From Marsupella aquatica (Eukaryota; Marchantiophyta), in assembly GCA_973895155.1 (NCBI GenBank), contig OZ316897.1:20832001-20896000 (forward strand): a stretch of 64,000 nt of DNA, written 5' to 3'. Below, in pieces: positions 45,600-56,390 of the stretch. The notes beneath the pieces were generated by a model. The model searched no databases. It worked only from the letters and a program-made list of their open reading frames with translations, and was not told the DNA's origin. The position numbers and the translations under genes were made by a program. Each line of letters begins with the position of its first letter. Positions within the stretch are counted from its first letter, which is position 1.

Positions 45600-46740
45600 A
45601 CCATTTAGGTTTTTGCTAACTTCATTGGCTTACGCTTTTAGAGTTCCCAAGGGTCTATGGTGGGTTTTTATTGCATGACACTCACCTTTCACTTGAAGCG
45701 GGATGAGGTTTTGGTTTTTATGCTAACAATTGAGGGAAATCCCATGTAATCATGATCCAGTGCAGGACCATCACTGCTTCCTCAACTTTTGTCTAATGCA
45801 TATGCATTGTGGGAACCCGGACATCTAAAAGGTATATTTAAACATGTATGTTAGCAGGGTTTGATAAAGAGATTGTTCATAAACCTTGCCCTTCTTTGTT
45901 GTGCAAGAATATCTATATGCACATGTTTGGGGGTCTACAACTTGAGAGAAGCTAATGGCTATCCAAACTTACTTTTTTGTTTCCAGTATTTTCCTCGTGC
46001 TTCTAGATTCAGCTCATGTTCAATGAGCCACACGACCTACAGGCACTATTGAGTCCGGATCTCATTCAGGTAATTATTGTCCAACTTCATTCTGGGCTTA
46101 GGCCTTTAGAGTTTTCCCAGGGGTCTAGGGTGGGTTTTTATTGCATGACACTCACCTTTCACTCGAGGGGGGATAAGGGTTTAGGGTTTAGGGTTTTATG
46201 CTAACAATTGAGGGGAAAACCCATGTAATCATGATACAACGCAGGGCCAACACTACTACCTCAACTTTTGTCTAATGCATATGCATTGTGGGAACCCGGG
46301 CATCTAAAAGGTATAACATCATGTATACAGTCAATGTTGTTAGTACAGATTTTTATGCTTGCCCTTCTTTGTTGTGCCATGATATATGTGGGTAAATGTC
46401 TAAGATTCCACAACTTGACGGCTGCTAATTACCATCCAAACTTACATTTTGTTTCCAGTATTTTCCTCCTACTTCTAGATTTGGCAAATGTTCCAAAAGC
46501 CACGTGACCTATAGGCACTGTTGAGCCCGGGTCTCATTCAGGTAATAATCTAACCTCACTTAGGACATAGGGTATTACAATTTTCCCAAAGGTTATAATG
46601 TGGTTTCTTCTTGCATGACACTCACCTTAATTTGGGTTTCATGCTAACAAATATAAAAGGGTAATAAAACCCCATGTATAAACCAACCTAATTGTTTTTT
46701 GAGTTCATTTTTTTTAAAATCGCTTTATATATGGCCTAAT
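45600..46740 (+). repeat. 470-bp tandem repeat, about 2.4 copies, with an exon-like cassette
   Basis: The word TGCATGACACTCACC recurs with a 470-base period (anchors at 45661, 46131 and 46601). Units 1 and 2 each end in an exon-like block: acceptor GTTTCCAG, about 80 bases starting TATTTTCCTC, and donor CAG/GTAAT. The third unit is partial. The array lies directly upstream of the Cys-rich first coding exon, so it probably forms the promoter and 5' non-coding exons of the transposase/SET transcription unit. Confidence 0.8.
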
Positions 46741-46751
46741 TTTTCCTAATC

Positions 46752-47009
46752 ATGCCCTACATGCAATGTAATGTGGCAGTGGATATGTCCTCTTCCTCTG
46801 AACTATCCAGTAGTGAGTACTCCTCCGATGACGATATACCCCCTCCTCCTCAGCCCGAGGTTACTGGTCCTCGTGGTCCACCCCGAAGACTTTGTGACTG
46901 CACCAGATGTGTGGGCCAAATTTCTCAAAAATCTTATGTGTGTGCTCAACATATTGAGAGATATGGACGTCATAGAGGTCTTACTCCCGGGGCTTCTTCG
47001 TCCCATATG
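46752..47009 (+). CDS. Cys-rich first coding exon shared by SET and transposase transcripts (proposed)
   Basis: 86 codons with a Ser-rich acidic start and CDCTRCVGQISQKSYVCAQ, whose C-x-C-x2-C and following V-x2-H spacing recall the amino-terminal zinc-like segment of tnp2 transposases. It is followed by a consensus donor GTAAGT at 47010 in phase 0. Both the SET exon (acceptor before 47121) and the transposase exon (acceptor before 48163) begin in phase 0. The start codon could also be a later Met (SSSSELSS part). Confidence 0.6.
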
Positions 47010-47120
47010 GTAAGTTTGTTTCAATTGATTGCCGTTCTTTACTGTTATTTTTAGAGGTGAATCAATGTTTACACATATGGTTTACACATTTGGTTGTTTG
47101 TGGGTGTTTGCATGGAATAG

Positions 47121-47951
47121 GGATCCAGTATGCGTAGATTGGTGACACCACCACCCTATGTCCCATCACAAGGAGTTTTAGATGCTATAGGCAATGCACT
47201 TTCACAAGCCTTGGGTTTGGGAATTAGTACCAGTCATGGGACAGAAGGGGAACACCCTCATGTGCCCACTGAGACACGAAGACCCCGGTCCAGGCCCCAA
47301 TCCAACAGGAGGCCACGAGCACCCAATGACCCATCCAGAACACTAGTTCAGGGTAGGTGGGGTGTTTGTTCATTCACTGGCAAGTGTGCCTCTATCATCA
47401 AGGATTGGGAACCTATCACTCTTGGCTTGCCTTATTTTACAGATTTTGATGAGGAGATTGTGGTTTGGGGTAGACGTTGGATTGTGAAAACTTCCACACT
47501 TGGAGAGAGACATGGATATGGAGTATTTGCTTGTGAGGATATCATCATGGATGAGGAGGGTGGGTCAAGTGTTCGTGGTAGAGAGGGTCCTACTTTGTTC
47601 CCATACGGTGGACCCATCTACAAGAGAAGACATTGGAACATGATCCTTGCACAACATCCTGAGTGGAAAACATATGCTCTAGAGATGGATACTTTTGATG
47701 GTAGCACTAGAAGGTATAGTGAGCAGCGGGTGATAGATGGTGATCCCATACGTAATGGGAATATTGTTGGTTTCATAAATAGTACTGTGGGGACTCGGCC
47801 CAAGCGTAGGGCCAATTGTGAGTGGGTTTTTACTGATGGTCCAATGCCGGCACCATATGGCACGACATATCATAAGGACCATTGCTTAGTTCTTGCTACT
47901 AGGACCATTAGAGCAGGAGATGAGTTATTCACACACTATGAGTGGGATTAG
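47121..47951 (+). CDS. SET-domain protein exon carried in the CACTA element, intact
   Basis: An open frame of 276 codons after an AG acceptor, or 273 from the internal ATG at 47130, to TAG 47949-47951. Numbered from that Met: Pro/Arg-rich lead (45-70), WGVCSFTGKC (77-86), then SET motifs. These are the glycine pair HGYGVFACEDI (128-138), FPYGGPI (157-163), NGNIVGFINSTVG (209-221) with ANCEW (228-232), and the closing ATRTIRAGDELFTHYEWD (256-273) with the catalytic-type Tyr. SET domains transfer methyl groups from S-adenosylmethionine to protein lysines. Here the usual NHSC core is changed to NSTVG followed by NCEW, as in divergent SET groups, and no pre-SET cysteine cluster is present. It is probably a captured host gene. 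Activity is not proven. Confidence 0.85.
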   Translation, partial: GSSMRRLVTPPPYVPSQGVLDAIGNALSQALGLGISTSHGTEGEHPHVPTETRRPRSRPQSNRRPRAPNDPSRTLVQGRWGVCSFTGKCASIIKDWEPITLGLPYFTDFDEEIVVWGRRWIVKTSTLGERHGYGVFACEDIIMDEEGGSSVRGREGPTLFPYGGPIYKRRHWNMILAQHPEWKTYALEMDTFDGSTRRYSEQRVIDGDPIRNGNIVGFINSTVGTRPKRRANCEWVFTDGPMPAPYGTTYHKDHCLVLATRTIRAGDELFTHYEWD

Positions 47952-48162
47952 GAAATCATGTCCTTTATCCTCTTGCACCTATTTTGGACTTCCCATTTAC
48001 TATTATATATATGGCCTTTGGGCTCATTTTGGAGTAATAAGGTTTTAGCCCATGCATTTACTTTAATTCTTAATGTCTTGAATGAATGGTGTTAAGTCTA
48101 TTTTAATTTGTTGTACTTGGTCAAATATACATGAGGAGGTTTTTTGGTTGTAATGTGCATAG

Positions 48163-51100
48163 AATGCGCAACCATCTCAACAAATGTTACCACGAAGGTT
48201 GAGAGCAACATATCGGGAGATGGGTATGCCAGAAGAGGGAGAACCATCAGATGGTGATTCCTCATCAAGTAATGATGTAGGTGGTGCTGATGAGGAAGCC
48301 GCACCTCGGACTGATGACCAGGTCATGCATGATCAAGATAGAGCCATGGATGACTTCATGGTTGATTGGTTTGGTGCCGATGTTGAGGATGATGTGCCTC
48401 ACATTGGTCATGAGGTTGGCCCTTCAAATGACCCACGGCCACAACATACTCCAGAGGGACAACAACAATGGAAAGAGGCAGAGGAACATGCTCGAACACC
48501 TATTTTTGAGGGTGCTCGGTTGAGCCGTCTTTCTGCCATATTGGGGCTCTTGAACATTCAAGCCAAACACAAGACAAGCAATTCTATGTTATCAGACATA
48601 TTTGAATATTGTCATGACTTGATGTTACCCTCGGAGAATGTGTTGCCAGGGACCTGGAAGGATGCAAAGAAGGTTCTCTCATCCATTGGTATGGATTACC
48701 ATATTATTCATGCCTGTGTGAATGATTGCATGTTATTTCACGGGGATACAGCCCATATCACATAATGCACAGTGTGTCATGAGCCACGGTATGAGCCAAA
48801 CATGCTAACCCAGAAGGTACCAAGGAAAGCAGTTCGTTGGTTCCCCATAATTCCTCGCTTGTTGCACATGTATAGATGTTCTGACTTGGCCGAGTTGATG
48901 GTATGGCACAAGAAAAATCGTTCGGAGCCCGGTGTCATGCGATTACCAGTTGACTCTCCTGCTCATAAACATGTGGAATCAACATGGCCAGATTTTGAGC
49001 GTGACCCTCGTCATGTGCGACTGGGGTTGGCATCAGATGGAGTTAGCCCTCATTCACTTGGAGGGAAGGGGAGACCTACATCGGTCTGGCCTGTGGTTCT
49101 CATGAATTACAACCTTCCACCATGGTTGTCCATGAAAAAGGGTTTTTTGTTGCTATCTTTGATTATCCCAGGGCCAAAGAAGGTGAAGAACATGGACACC
49201 TATTTGACATTACTGGTTCAGGAACTCCAGAAATTATGGGAAGGAGTATGGGCATATGATGGTCGAAAGACTACAGGGGGTACCCCACGGGTTTTCAAAC
49301 TCAAAGGGGTTTGTATGTAGACCATGCATGACTACCCAGGTAAGAACTTTGTTGTTTAAATGCATCATATTCTAATGCATGGTATCCCCTCATTTCCATG
49401 TGCTAATCCTAACATAATGTGTGTTTATATGACCAGGATTTGGCTTTGTGAGTGGGTTGCAAACCCAAGGCTACAAGGCTTGCTCCACTTGTGGCCCAAG
49501 CCTTGGTGATGTAGCCAAGTATTCATCACATCTTCGCAAGATTGTTTATCTTGGGCATACAAAGTTTCTTCCAATGGGACATCAGATGAGGCGTGACCCA
49601 CTACTATTTTCCTCTATTGATATGCCCTTTGGTGACGAGCGTGATGTACCTGAGCCAACAACTTTTACACACTGGAAAGACATGGCTGCAAGAGTGGCAG
49701 ACCCAGAGGATCCCATGCAATTTGACGGTAGTGGCTTGACAAGGTGGAGTATATTAACCACTTTGCCCTATTGGGGTGAGTTGAAGATCCGCCATCTATT
49801 AGACCCCATGCACATTGAGGGAAATGTGGGAAAGGCTTTGATAAAGGCTTTCTATGGAGAGAAAGACACTAACTTCAGGGAGGCTTGTGAGGATCTTGAG
49901 ATGCATCCAGACGTGTGGGTCATAAGTGATCCTATCACAGGGATCGAGCATCGACCTTCAGCTCCATGGGTGCTTCCTATTGGCCAGAGAAGGGAGTTTC
50001 AGAATCGCATAGGAGACATGCGGTTTCCTACTGGTTATGGTGCCAATCTCCGAAAGGCCTTTGGGATGGAGGACAATCATAAGTGGCCAAGGTATCTCAA
50101 GACACATGACTACCATAGGTTATTGCAGCACATATTGCCTGTGGCCATAATAGGTTTGGCAAGTGAAGAAGTGCAAGATGCCCTTTGGTCATTGGGAAAA
50201 CTATTGAGATGGGTATGCTCTAAGGAGATATATACTGATGAGATCCCTGGGATGGAGGTTTTGGCAGCAGAGGTGGTATGCAAGTTGGAGAAGGCCCTTC
50301 CTCCTTCCTTTTTTGACTGTCAAGTGCATTTACTTGTTCATCTTGTTCATGAGGTGGCCATTGCAGGTCCTGTGCATTGTCGGTGGATATATTGGCTAGA
50401 ACGATACATGGCAGTGTTAAAAGGTTATGTACGTAACCGTGCACGGGTTGAGGGAAGCATGGCTACAGGATACTTAGCAGCTGAGAGTATGTTCTATTGT
50501 AGTAACATATTGGCCACAATTGATTGTACCTCTCCCCGTACTTGGGTAGAGGAGAGGGAAGATGAAGAGGATCGTTTAACAGGTGCTAGGAAAACTCGCA
50601 TGTTGACACCAGTGGAGGTGAAACAACTGACCACATTCATGTTGAGTAACAGCACTATCATGGAAGAATGGAGGGATTTCTATGAGGATGCCAAAAGTAA
50701 TAGCACAAGACCAAGGATTTTTCCAAAGTACCTTGACTATATGAAGGAGAAGTTAGTTGAGGTGGATGACATGGTGGTCAGGGGAGAGAGTGTATTACAT
50801 TTTCCGGCTATCACAGATGATGTTCGTACCATTGTTCATGGTCCCTTGAGAGTGGTTACAACAAGGACAGCAATGTGGACACAAGGAAGACATTTCAGGT
50901 GATCTCCATCTACCTTAGTAACCTTTGATTTGAATCACTTGGTTTAATTTAATTCATTTGTAATACAAGCACGTATATTGAAGAGGCAGATTCTTGGTGT
51001 GTTCAATTAATTGGAATATGTTTGTGTCTATTTTTGTGTAACATATCCTTATGGTTTGATGGATTTTAGGATTTCTTCCCTTGATGAGAAGAGGGGTCGT

Positions 51101-51556
51101 ACCTTTGATTGTGGAGTTCAAGGACAATTCTCTCAAGATTCCCGTAGCAGTCGCCATGACACAAATATTATTCGAGATGTTGTGCCACATTATGGAAAGG
51201 TAGAAGAGATTCTAGTGATATCTTATGATGCACAATCAAAGTTTGAAGAGTATGTCTTCAAGTGCAAGTGGTTCAAAGTGAACCTTGCAGGTAACAATCC
51301 TACTGTGGTTCAAGATGAGTGTGGATTTACACGACTGAAGATGTCTGCCACTAGTTTCCAGCCATCTCATTGGCAAACATCAGAGCCGTTCACTTTTCCA
51401 AGTCATGTGGAACAATGTTTCTATAGTCCATACCCCCCAAACCCAGAGGAATGGTCACTTGTCATCACATATGTGCCACGGTCTCGTTCAATCGTTGGGG
51501 AAAAGCCTGATATTCTGGTTGTGTCCCAACCTGAAGATGATGAGGACCAAGTTTGA
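48163..51556 (+). pseudogene. CACTA transposase (tnp2 family), three exons, two in-frame stops
   Basis: Exons 48163-49339, 49437-50898 and 51070-51556 join with GT-AG sites and correct phase (3126 bases). Features: an acidic lead; IFEYCHDLMLPSENVLPGTW; HACVNDCMLFHGD; the DDE-type core with LASDGVSPHSL and LLDPMHIEGNVGKAL; GFVSGLQTQGYKACSTCG. A DUF4218-like block follows (HLVHEVAIAGPVHCRWIYWL) and then a DUF4216-like end (YGKVEEILVISYD, VFKCKWFKVN). TAA at 48763-48765 and TAG at 49318-49320 (where the family has TGG) interrupt the first exon. With the 46752-47009 exon in front, the restored product would be about 1127 residues, a normal size. Confidence 0.9.
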
Positions 51557-51689
51557 GGGGTCTGTGTTTGTGGATATATAGCTACACGGATATATAGTTA
51601 GATTTGATGATATGAAGATTTCTCTTCTCGGTAGAATGGAGAAATATGTGCTTCTCAATTATCAATAAACTTATATTTTGTAAGTATAT

Positions 51690-52335
51690 CATTTTCAAAT
51701 GTTGTTTTCTATATCTCCCATCCCTACCCCACACTCACCACACCTTTTGGTAGACTTTATGCAAAGAAAACTCATGTTGCTTGTAGTCCTCTATCCTCCA
51801 TGCTTTCCTAATCCCCCCTAGCTGTTCTCCTTATTACTTGTACCCACCTCCCTCCTCCTTTCTTTCATTGTCTGTCCCTCTTATTAAACCCTCCTTCCTC
51901 CTTCCTCTCCTTGTCCCAACCCCTGGCTTTCTATTTCAACCCTATACTTTCCTTACTTTCCACCCCTGTCCCCCACTCTTACCTATACAACCTAGCTTCT
52001 CTCCTCCCTCCTAAACCTATACCCTTAAACCTCCCTCATTTCCTTGTCCCTCTCTAAACCAATACCCTCCCTCCTTTCCTTGTCCCTCTCTAAACCCTAA
52101 ACTCCCTCCTTTTTATTTTCACTCCCTAAAATCCAAACCCTCCCTAAAACTATATCTACATACCCTTCCTCCTCCCTCATTTCCTTGTGCCCCCTAAACC
52201 TGTATCCTCCCTCTTGGATCCCTCCGTTCCTTGTCCCTCCTAGCCCCATTCCCTTCCTCCTCCTTTTCATTGTCCCTCCCTAAAAATTACATGTATCCAC
52301 CCTCCTTTACCCTCCCTCCCCAATCCCATTCCTTT
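51690..52335 (+). repeat. Long pyrimidine-rich low-complexity tract
   Basis: About 650 bases dominated by CCCTCC, CCTTGTCCCTC and TAAACCCT words, with few G. It lies between the end of the transposase gene and the right subterminal cluster of the CACTA element. It is non-coding. Confidence 0.8.
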
Positions 52336-52344
52336 TCCACCTCT

Positions 52345-52900
52345 TTGAAGCGCTCATAATATTTTGTGAAACATCTTGCGAAACCCCTACACCCGCAAAC
52401 TCATCGCTACATTTGCGATACTTAACTGCTCCCTAATTGCCATCATCCCCTCATCGCAAACTTCCGAAGATACCACCATCTCAAAGTTGCGAAACCAAAA
52501 CATTCACAAAATGAGACCCTAGACAGGCACAAGATTTGCGAGCCTATTACTATCGCAAGTTAGCCATATATTCCACAAACATTGCTCATTTGCGAGACAA
52601 TCAGACTCGCAAAATATTTTGAGATGCTTAAATATTCGCAACCATTTAGTTTTCCGGTGCATCTCAATGAATTTGCGAAGCGGTAAAGATCGCTAACGTG
52701 TTCAATGGTAATTGCTTCGGAAATGTTTTGCGATACCTGAAGTGTCGTAAAATGTTGCGATGGTCTAAGTTTCGCAATTATGTGTTGCGATGTGTGTAGA
52801 TTCGCTAAGTGCGATGCGTATCGTATCGCAAGTTTAGCGATGAGATTAATCTTGCAAAGCTTTCTTCCTCTTGTAAAACGCCTTCGCAAAATTGGCAAAT
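52345..52900. repeat. Right subterminal repeat cluster of the CACTA element
   Basis: Some twenty TTGCGA/TCGCAA words and variants in both orientations, ending at the right terminal repeat. Mirrors 42071-42600. Confidence 0.85.
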
Positions 52901-52911
52901 ATGTAGTAGTG

Positions 52912-55437
52912 AATAGTACACCTAAGTTACACGGGTATATTTTGGGTTTGCAACATCTCGACTTAAGATGAAAAATAAGACCATAAATCGGGTACCTATG
53001 CTTGTAGCGGGTTGCCGATTCATAAAGAAACGAGGAACGAGAGGAGGAGGCAACAACTCTAAGGCAAGAAAGCAACAATGGACGGAGTGCACGGGGCACC
53101 AGTTGGATTTCCAAATCACGTTGAATTTCAGTTTCGGGTTATGGAGAAAGTTCATTTTCGGCAATTCATCGTGCATCACTTTGGTGTGCGATTCCTTCGG
53201 GAGGTTGAAGAATCCGCTCAACCTTTGTTCTTACCCACGCTTACATATACACATAAGTGGGTTATATGTTTTTATATTTTAACATAATAGCTAGTTTGGT
53301 GATTCATCATGCCTAGTTACAAAATTTAGACATCCTATGATGGGTTAGAGTGACGACAAAGCACTTCTAAATAAAGTATTGTGGGCTATATGAATAATTA
53401 TCATAAACTAGAGTATAGGTCTACTAGGTGGCTTTACTTTTCCACTAGATTTGTGACATAGCAAAATATATAGGGATACGTGGCATACATGTGTAAAAAG
53501 GCCTTGCATGGTTGCATGTCCATTTAGAATCAAACACATGGCCAATTAGGTGTCGAAAGGAGGATACGCATGGAAACATGCCCAATAGCATCCAAACACC
53601 TTGTTGTTTACATGTTCAAATATTATTGGACCATGTGTACCAAAGGGTGAGTCATTACCCCTCCAAAGCACTATAAATAAGGGGCCTGCCCCTTGGGGGT
53701 GGCATGGTGAGTTTCTTTGTTATTCCAAACTTATATGCAAGAATAGTGTGGGGAGTATAAGAATTCATAGAATGTGCTTGGAAGCTAGGGATGTGACATT
53801 GTTAGAAAGTTATTAAATAGTAAAGGTTGTACTATATAGGAAATCATTATGATATATTTTTCTTAGGGAAATAGTATTCTAACTTTGATCACCTTGATGA
53901 GCACACCAAGTTTGCTTTTGGAATCACTTGATTTTGGTATAATACTAGAAAGTTATGATGACTTGAAGGTTTAGATTATGCTCAAATAGAACCATATTTT
54001 TCTGAGTTTAAATATTGCTTATAATATTTTCCTAGAATAAGATGCATATTTAATTTTTTTTCCTGGAAATAGATAAGAAGCTATGTTATGCCTAGGAAAA
54101 ATTTTTGAGGGTATATCTATCTTTAAGTGAGATATATAGTATGGTGACGGTGACAGGGTCTTCGTAGCCTGCAATCTAGATAGGTCCACCATTTTTCTTT
54201 GTACCTGTTGATGGAGATAGAGTTTTGACTCGAACCTTTGAGGGATGATAGGATAGTAAATACTTGGCTTGTTTGATATGGTACAAATAAAATTGACAAC
54301 CGTAGGTAAATTTCCTATGTTCAAGAAGCTTGTACCGTGATTCTGAATTACAAAATGGACCTCAATAGAGTTCCTAGGCCTAATTTTAGTATAGATTGTA
54401 ATGTTCGGGTGATATGTCGCCAAAAAACTGAGTTTCGAGCCTTCATCATCAGAAACTTTGGGGAGTCGGCATATACCATGATCATTTCATCCCCGATTCC
54501 ATTCGTTGTTCCCATGACAATTGAACGATTTCAGGTAATGATCGTAGTGTTTTATTAGCACGTCGTAGCGCTGTCGTATAGCCAAAAGAACAAAAAGGAA
54601 CACTTTTTACATAAAGACTCGGAATACGATCCCTTTAAGAACAGATTTGGAAAGAATTGAATGAATTTATCTCTCTGAGTAATCTAAAGCTCTCAGCACA
54701 TAGATTTCTTGTTTCTCACTAAAAGATCAAATAAACAAAACACCAAAGTAAATAAATTTCTGTCTTATGAGTCAAGAGAGAGTCAATTATGGTCTGAAAA
54801 CTCTGATTAGCTATTGCCACTCCTTCAAAAAGGACTATGGTCTTAGAATAGACATAAAACAAGTCGCATAACTCACTAATTTCTCTCTTGACTAAATAAA
54901 ATTGCATGATAAGGAATTTCCAATTTGCTAAACAAGTATTGCTCTGGTTACAAATGTAATGATATGACTTAAGATGCCGGCAACATAGTTTGACATCAGC
55001 GATACCCAATTCCGTCAAACACTAAATCATATTCCATAAACAAAGTAACGGTACTGAATACTCTGAGAACCAAACTTTACTTCTCACATATCAAACAACA
55101 ACTCTTGAATTAGCTAGCGAATCTTGACCCTTCAAGCAAGCCTAGCAGTGAATTCAATGTAAGTCACAGAAGTTTGTAACTGAATTCAAGTATCAAGAAA
55201 TTTCTTGAATTCATAAATTCAAACATAAGTTTTACTTCCATACAAGACTTTTCTTGTTAAAATGGAAGGAGGGAAACTAACAGAAGTCTGATTGGAATTG
55301 TCCCCCCTTGGTTCCGAATGGAAAAAACATGAGGTTTTATAAGTAAAGGTTCCCTTAACTGAAAAGGCATGACTTTTCAAACCTCATATATCTAAAAGAC
55401 AATCCTAAAAGAAATAAAGAAATGCATTGGAGACTTA
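52912..55437. other. Unassigned AT-rich region after the CACTA element
   Basis: The first part should be the 3' continuation of the Ty3 element interrupted at 42050. Beyond it I see no coding frame longer than about 130 codons with support, no terminal repeats and no RNA genes. The part from about 54560 to 55437 may be the promoter-R-U5 side of the minus-strand LTR to its right: a TATA-like CTTATAAAACC lies on the minus strand at 55333-55343. Confidence 0.4.
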
Positions 55438-56215
55438 GTGGACGCTTTGTAGAGCGTCGGTGCTTTCCGGTAAAACTAATAAACAGTGGTGTTAATCTAA
55501 TTTTAACTTCTAAACTAAAAGTCGGAATGAGCTGAGACTTTTCTAGAGTACTCTACTACATATAATCTCTATGCTGGTAAAGTTTCAGACTTCTATGAGG
55601 TCTCTAAGTGCCTCAAATAAATCGGTGAAAGTGGCACGGTGTTATAAAAGTGCGGAAATCAGAAATATTTCTAAGTGTCGGGAAGATAGTGGACGCTTCA
55701 GAAAGCGTCCAAACCCACAAAGGACTTTTGTGGACGCTTTAGAAAGCGTCGGCTGAATTTTGAGGTTTGGTCGCGGCGTCCGTCTTCCGGCCTTCAGGTG
55801 GGACGCTTCAGAAAGCGGCGAAGTCTGTCTTGGCGGACGCTTCAGAAAGCGTCGATTCTGCTTTGTCTTCGAACACGGTCGGACGCTTCACAAGGCGTCA
55901 CTTCTCATGTGGACGCTTCAGAAAGCGTCTCATCGGACTTTGGGGTTAGCGGACGCTTTAGAAAGCGTCTTAAAGCGTCCGGTGTCTGGTTCGAATAGAC
56001 GTTTCACGAAGCATCTTCTGTTCCGTGGTATCGGTGAAGGACGGCTCAAAAAGCGTCGTGGTTAAGGGGGTCGCATCTGGTTGGCAGCACACATGGACGC
56101 CTCAGCTGTCTTGAGGTTTATTGGCTTTGTAACTGGGGACGCTTCAGAAAGCGTCCTTAGTTAGACTAAGTGAGTTAACCGCCAAATGGAAAGTAGACGC
56201 TTCAGAAAGCGTCGT
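55438..56215. repeat. Array of near-palindromic stem-loop repeats, about 13 copies
   Basis: Consensus GGACGCTTCAGAAAGCGTC on the plus strand. On the minus strand it reads GACGCTT-TCTG-AAGCGTC, a perfect 7-bp stem with a 4-base loop. Copies lie near 55439, 55690, 55731, 55801, 55835, 55880, 55910, 55950, 55997, 56039, 56094, 56137 and 56192, irregularly spaced. The plus-strand open frames here are by-products of this repeat. Confidence 0.9.
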
Positions 56216-56289
56216 TTTTGCTCAAAAAGTTTGAAACGATTCAGATTTTTCTCTTATGGTCGTGTTTCAGCAAAAGTCTCCTTTCCACA
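55438..56289 (-). mobile_element. 3' LTR (at least its U3 part) of the minus-strand Ty3 element
   Basis: It begins TGTGGAAAGG at 56289 (minus strand), one base after a polypurine tract, and runs leftwards. Its left end is not identified and may lie as far as about 54560. It contains the dense stem-loop repeat array described separately. Confidence 0.6.
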
Positions 56290-56290
56290 T

Positions 56291-56305
56291 AGCCCTCCAC
56301 TCAAA
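56291..56305 (-). promoter_or_regulatory. Polypurine tract next to the 3' LTR
   Basis: TTTGAGTGGAGGGCT on the minus strand, one base before the LTR start TGTGG. This is the expected priming site for plus-strand cDNA synthesis. An identical 15-mer sits after pol at 59281-59295. Confidence 0.75.
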
Positions 56306-56390
56306 ATTTGTTGTGTACGCACAAGAAGTGAAATAATATATTTGATCAGGCACTTCTGAAGTGGCTCTTTAATGATGTGGAGTTGTAAAA

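Larger units (their letters stand above)
42051..52911 (+). mobile_element. CACTA (En/Spm-type) DNA transposon, 10,861 bp, both ends present
   Basis: The left end is CACTACAACACTATGC at 42051. The right end, read inward on the minus strand from 52911, is CACTACTACATATTTGCC. The first ten bases agree at nine positions. The 3-bp target duplication AAT is at 42048-42050 and 52912-52914. Both subterminal regions are packed with TTGCGA/TCGCAA words. Inside lie a minus-strand coiled-coil gene, a 470-bp tandem triplication, a Cys-rich exon, a SET-domain exon and a tnp2 transposase gene. The transposase is broken, so the copy is not autonomous as it stands. Confidence 0.93.

Noticed and set aside
42051-52911. 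Ulp1-type protease as the extra CACTA gene
   Set aside because: No His-Asp-Cys protease motifs were found. The extra exon shows SET motifs instead.
53078-54558. Two short similar-looking frames (53078-53287 and 54337-54558)
   Set aside because: The resemblance is weak and broken, with no motif or element boundary around them. I could not tell it from chance.
55760-56065. Plus-strand frames with repeated RFRKR / DASES / TLQKAS
   Set aside because: They are three-frame readings of the stem-loop repeat, not a protein gene.
55438-56215. CRISPR-like array
   Set aside because: The repeats are short, inverted, irregularly spaced and in a eukaryotic retroelement; there are no cas genes and no uniform spacers.
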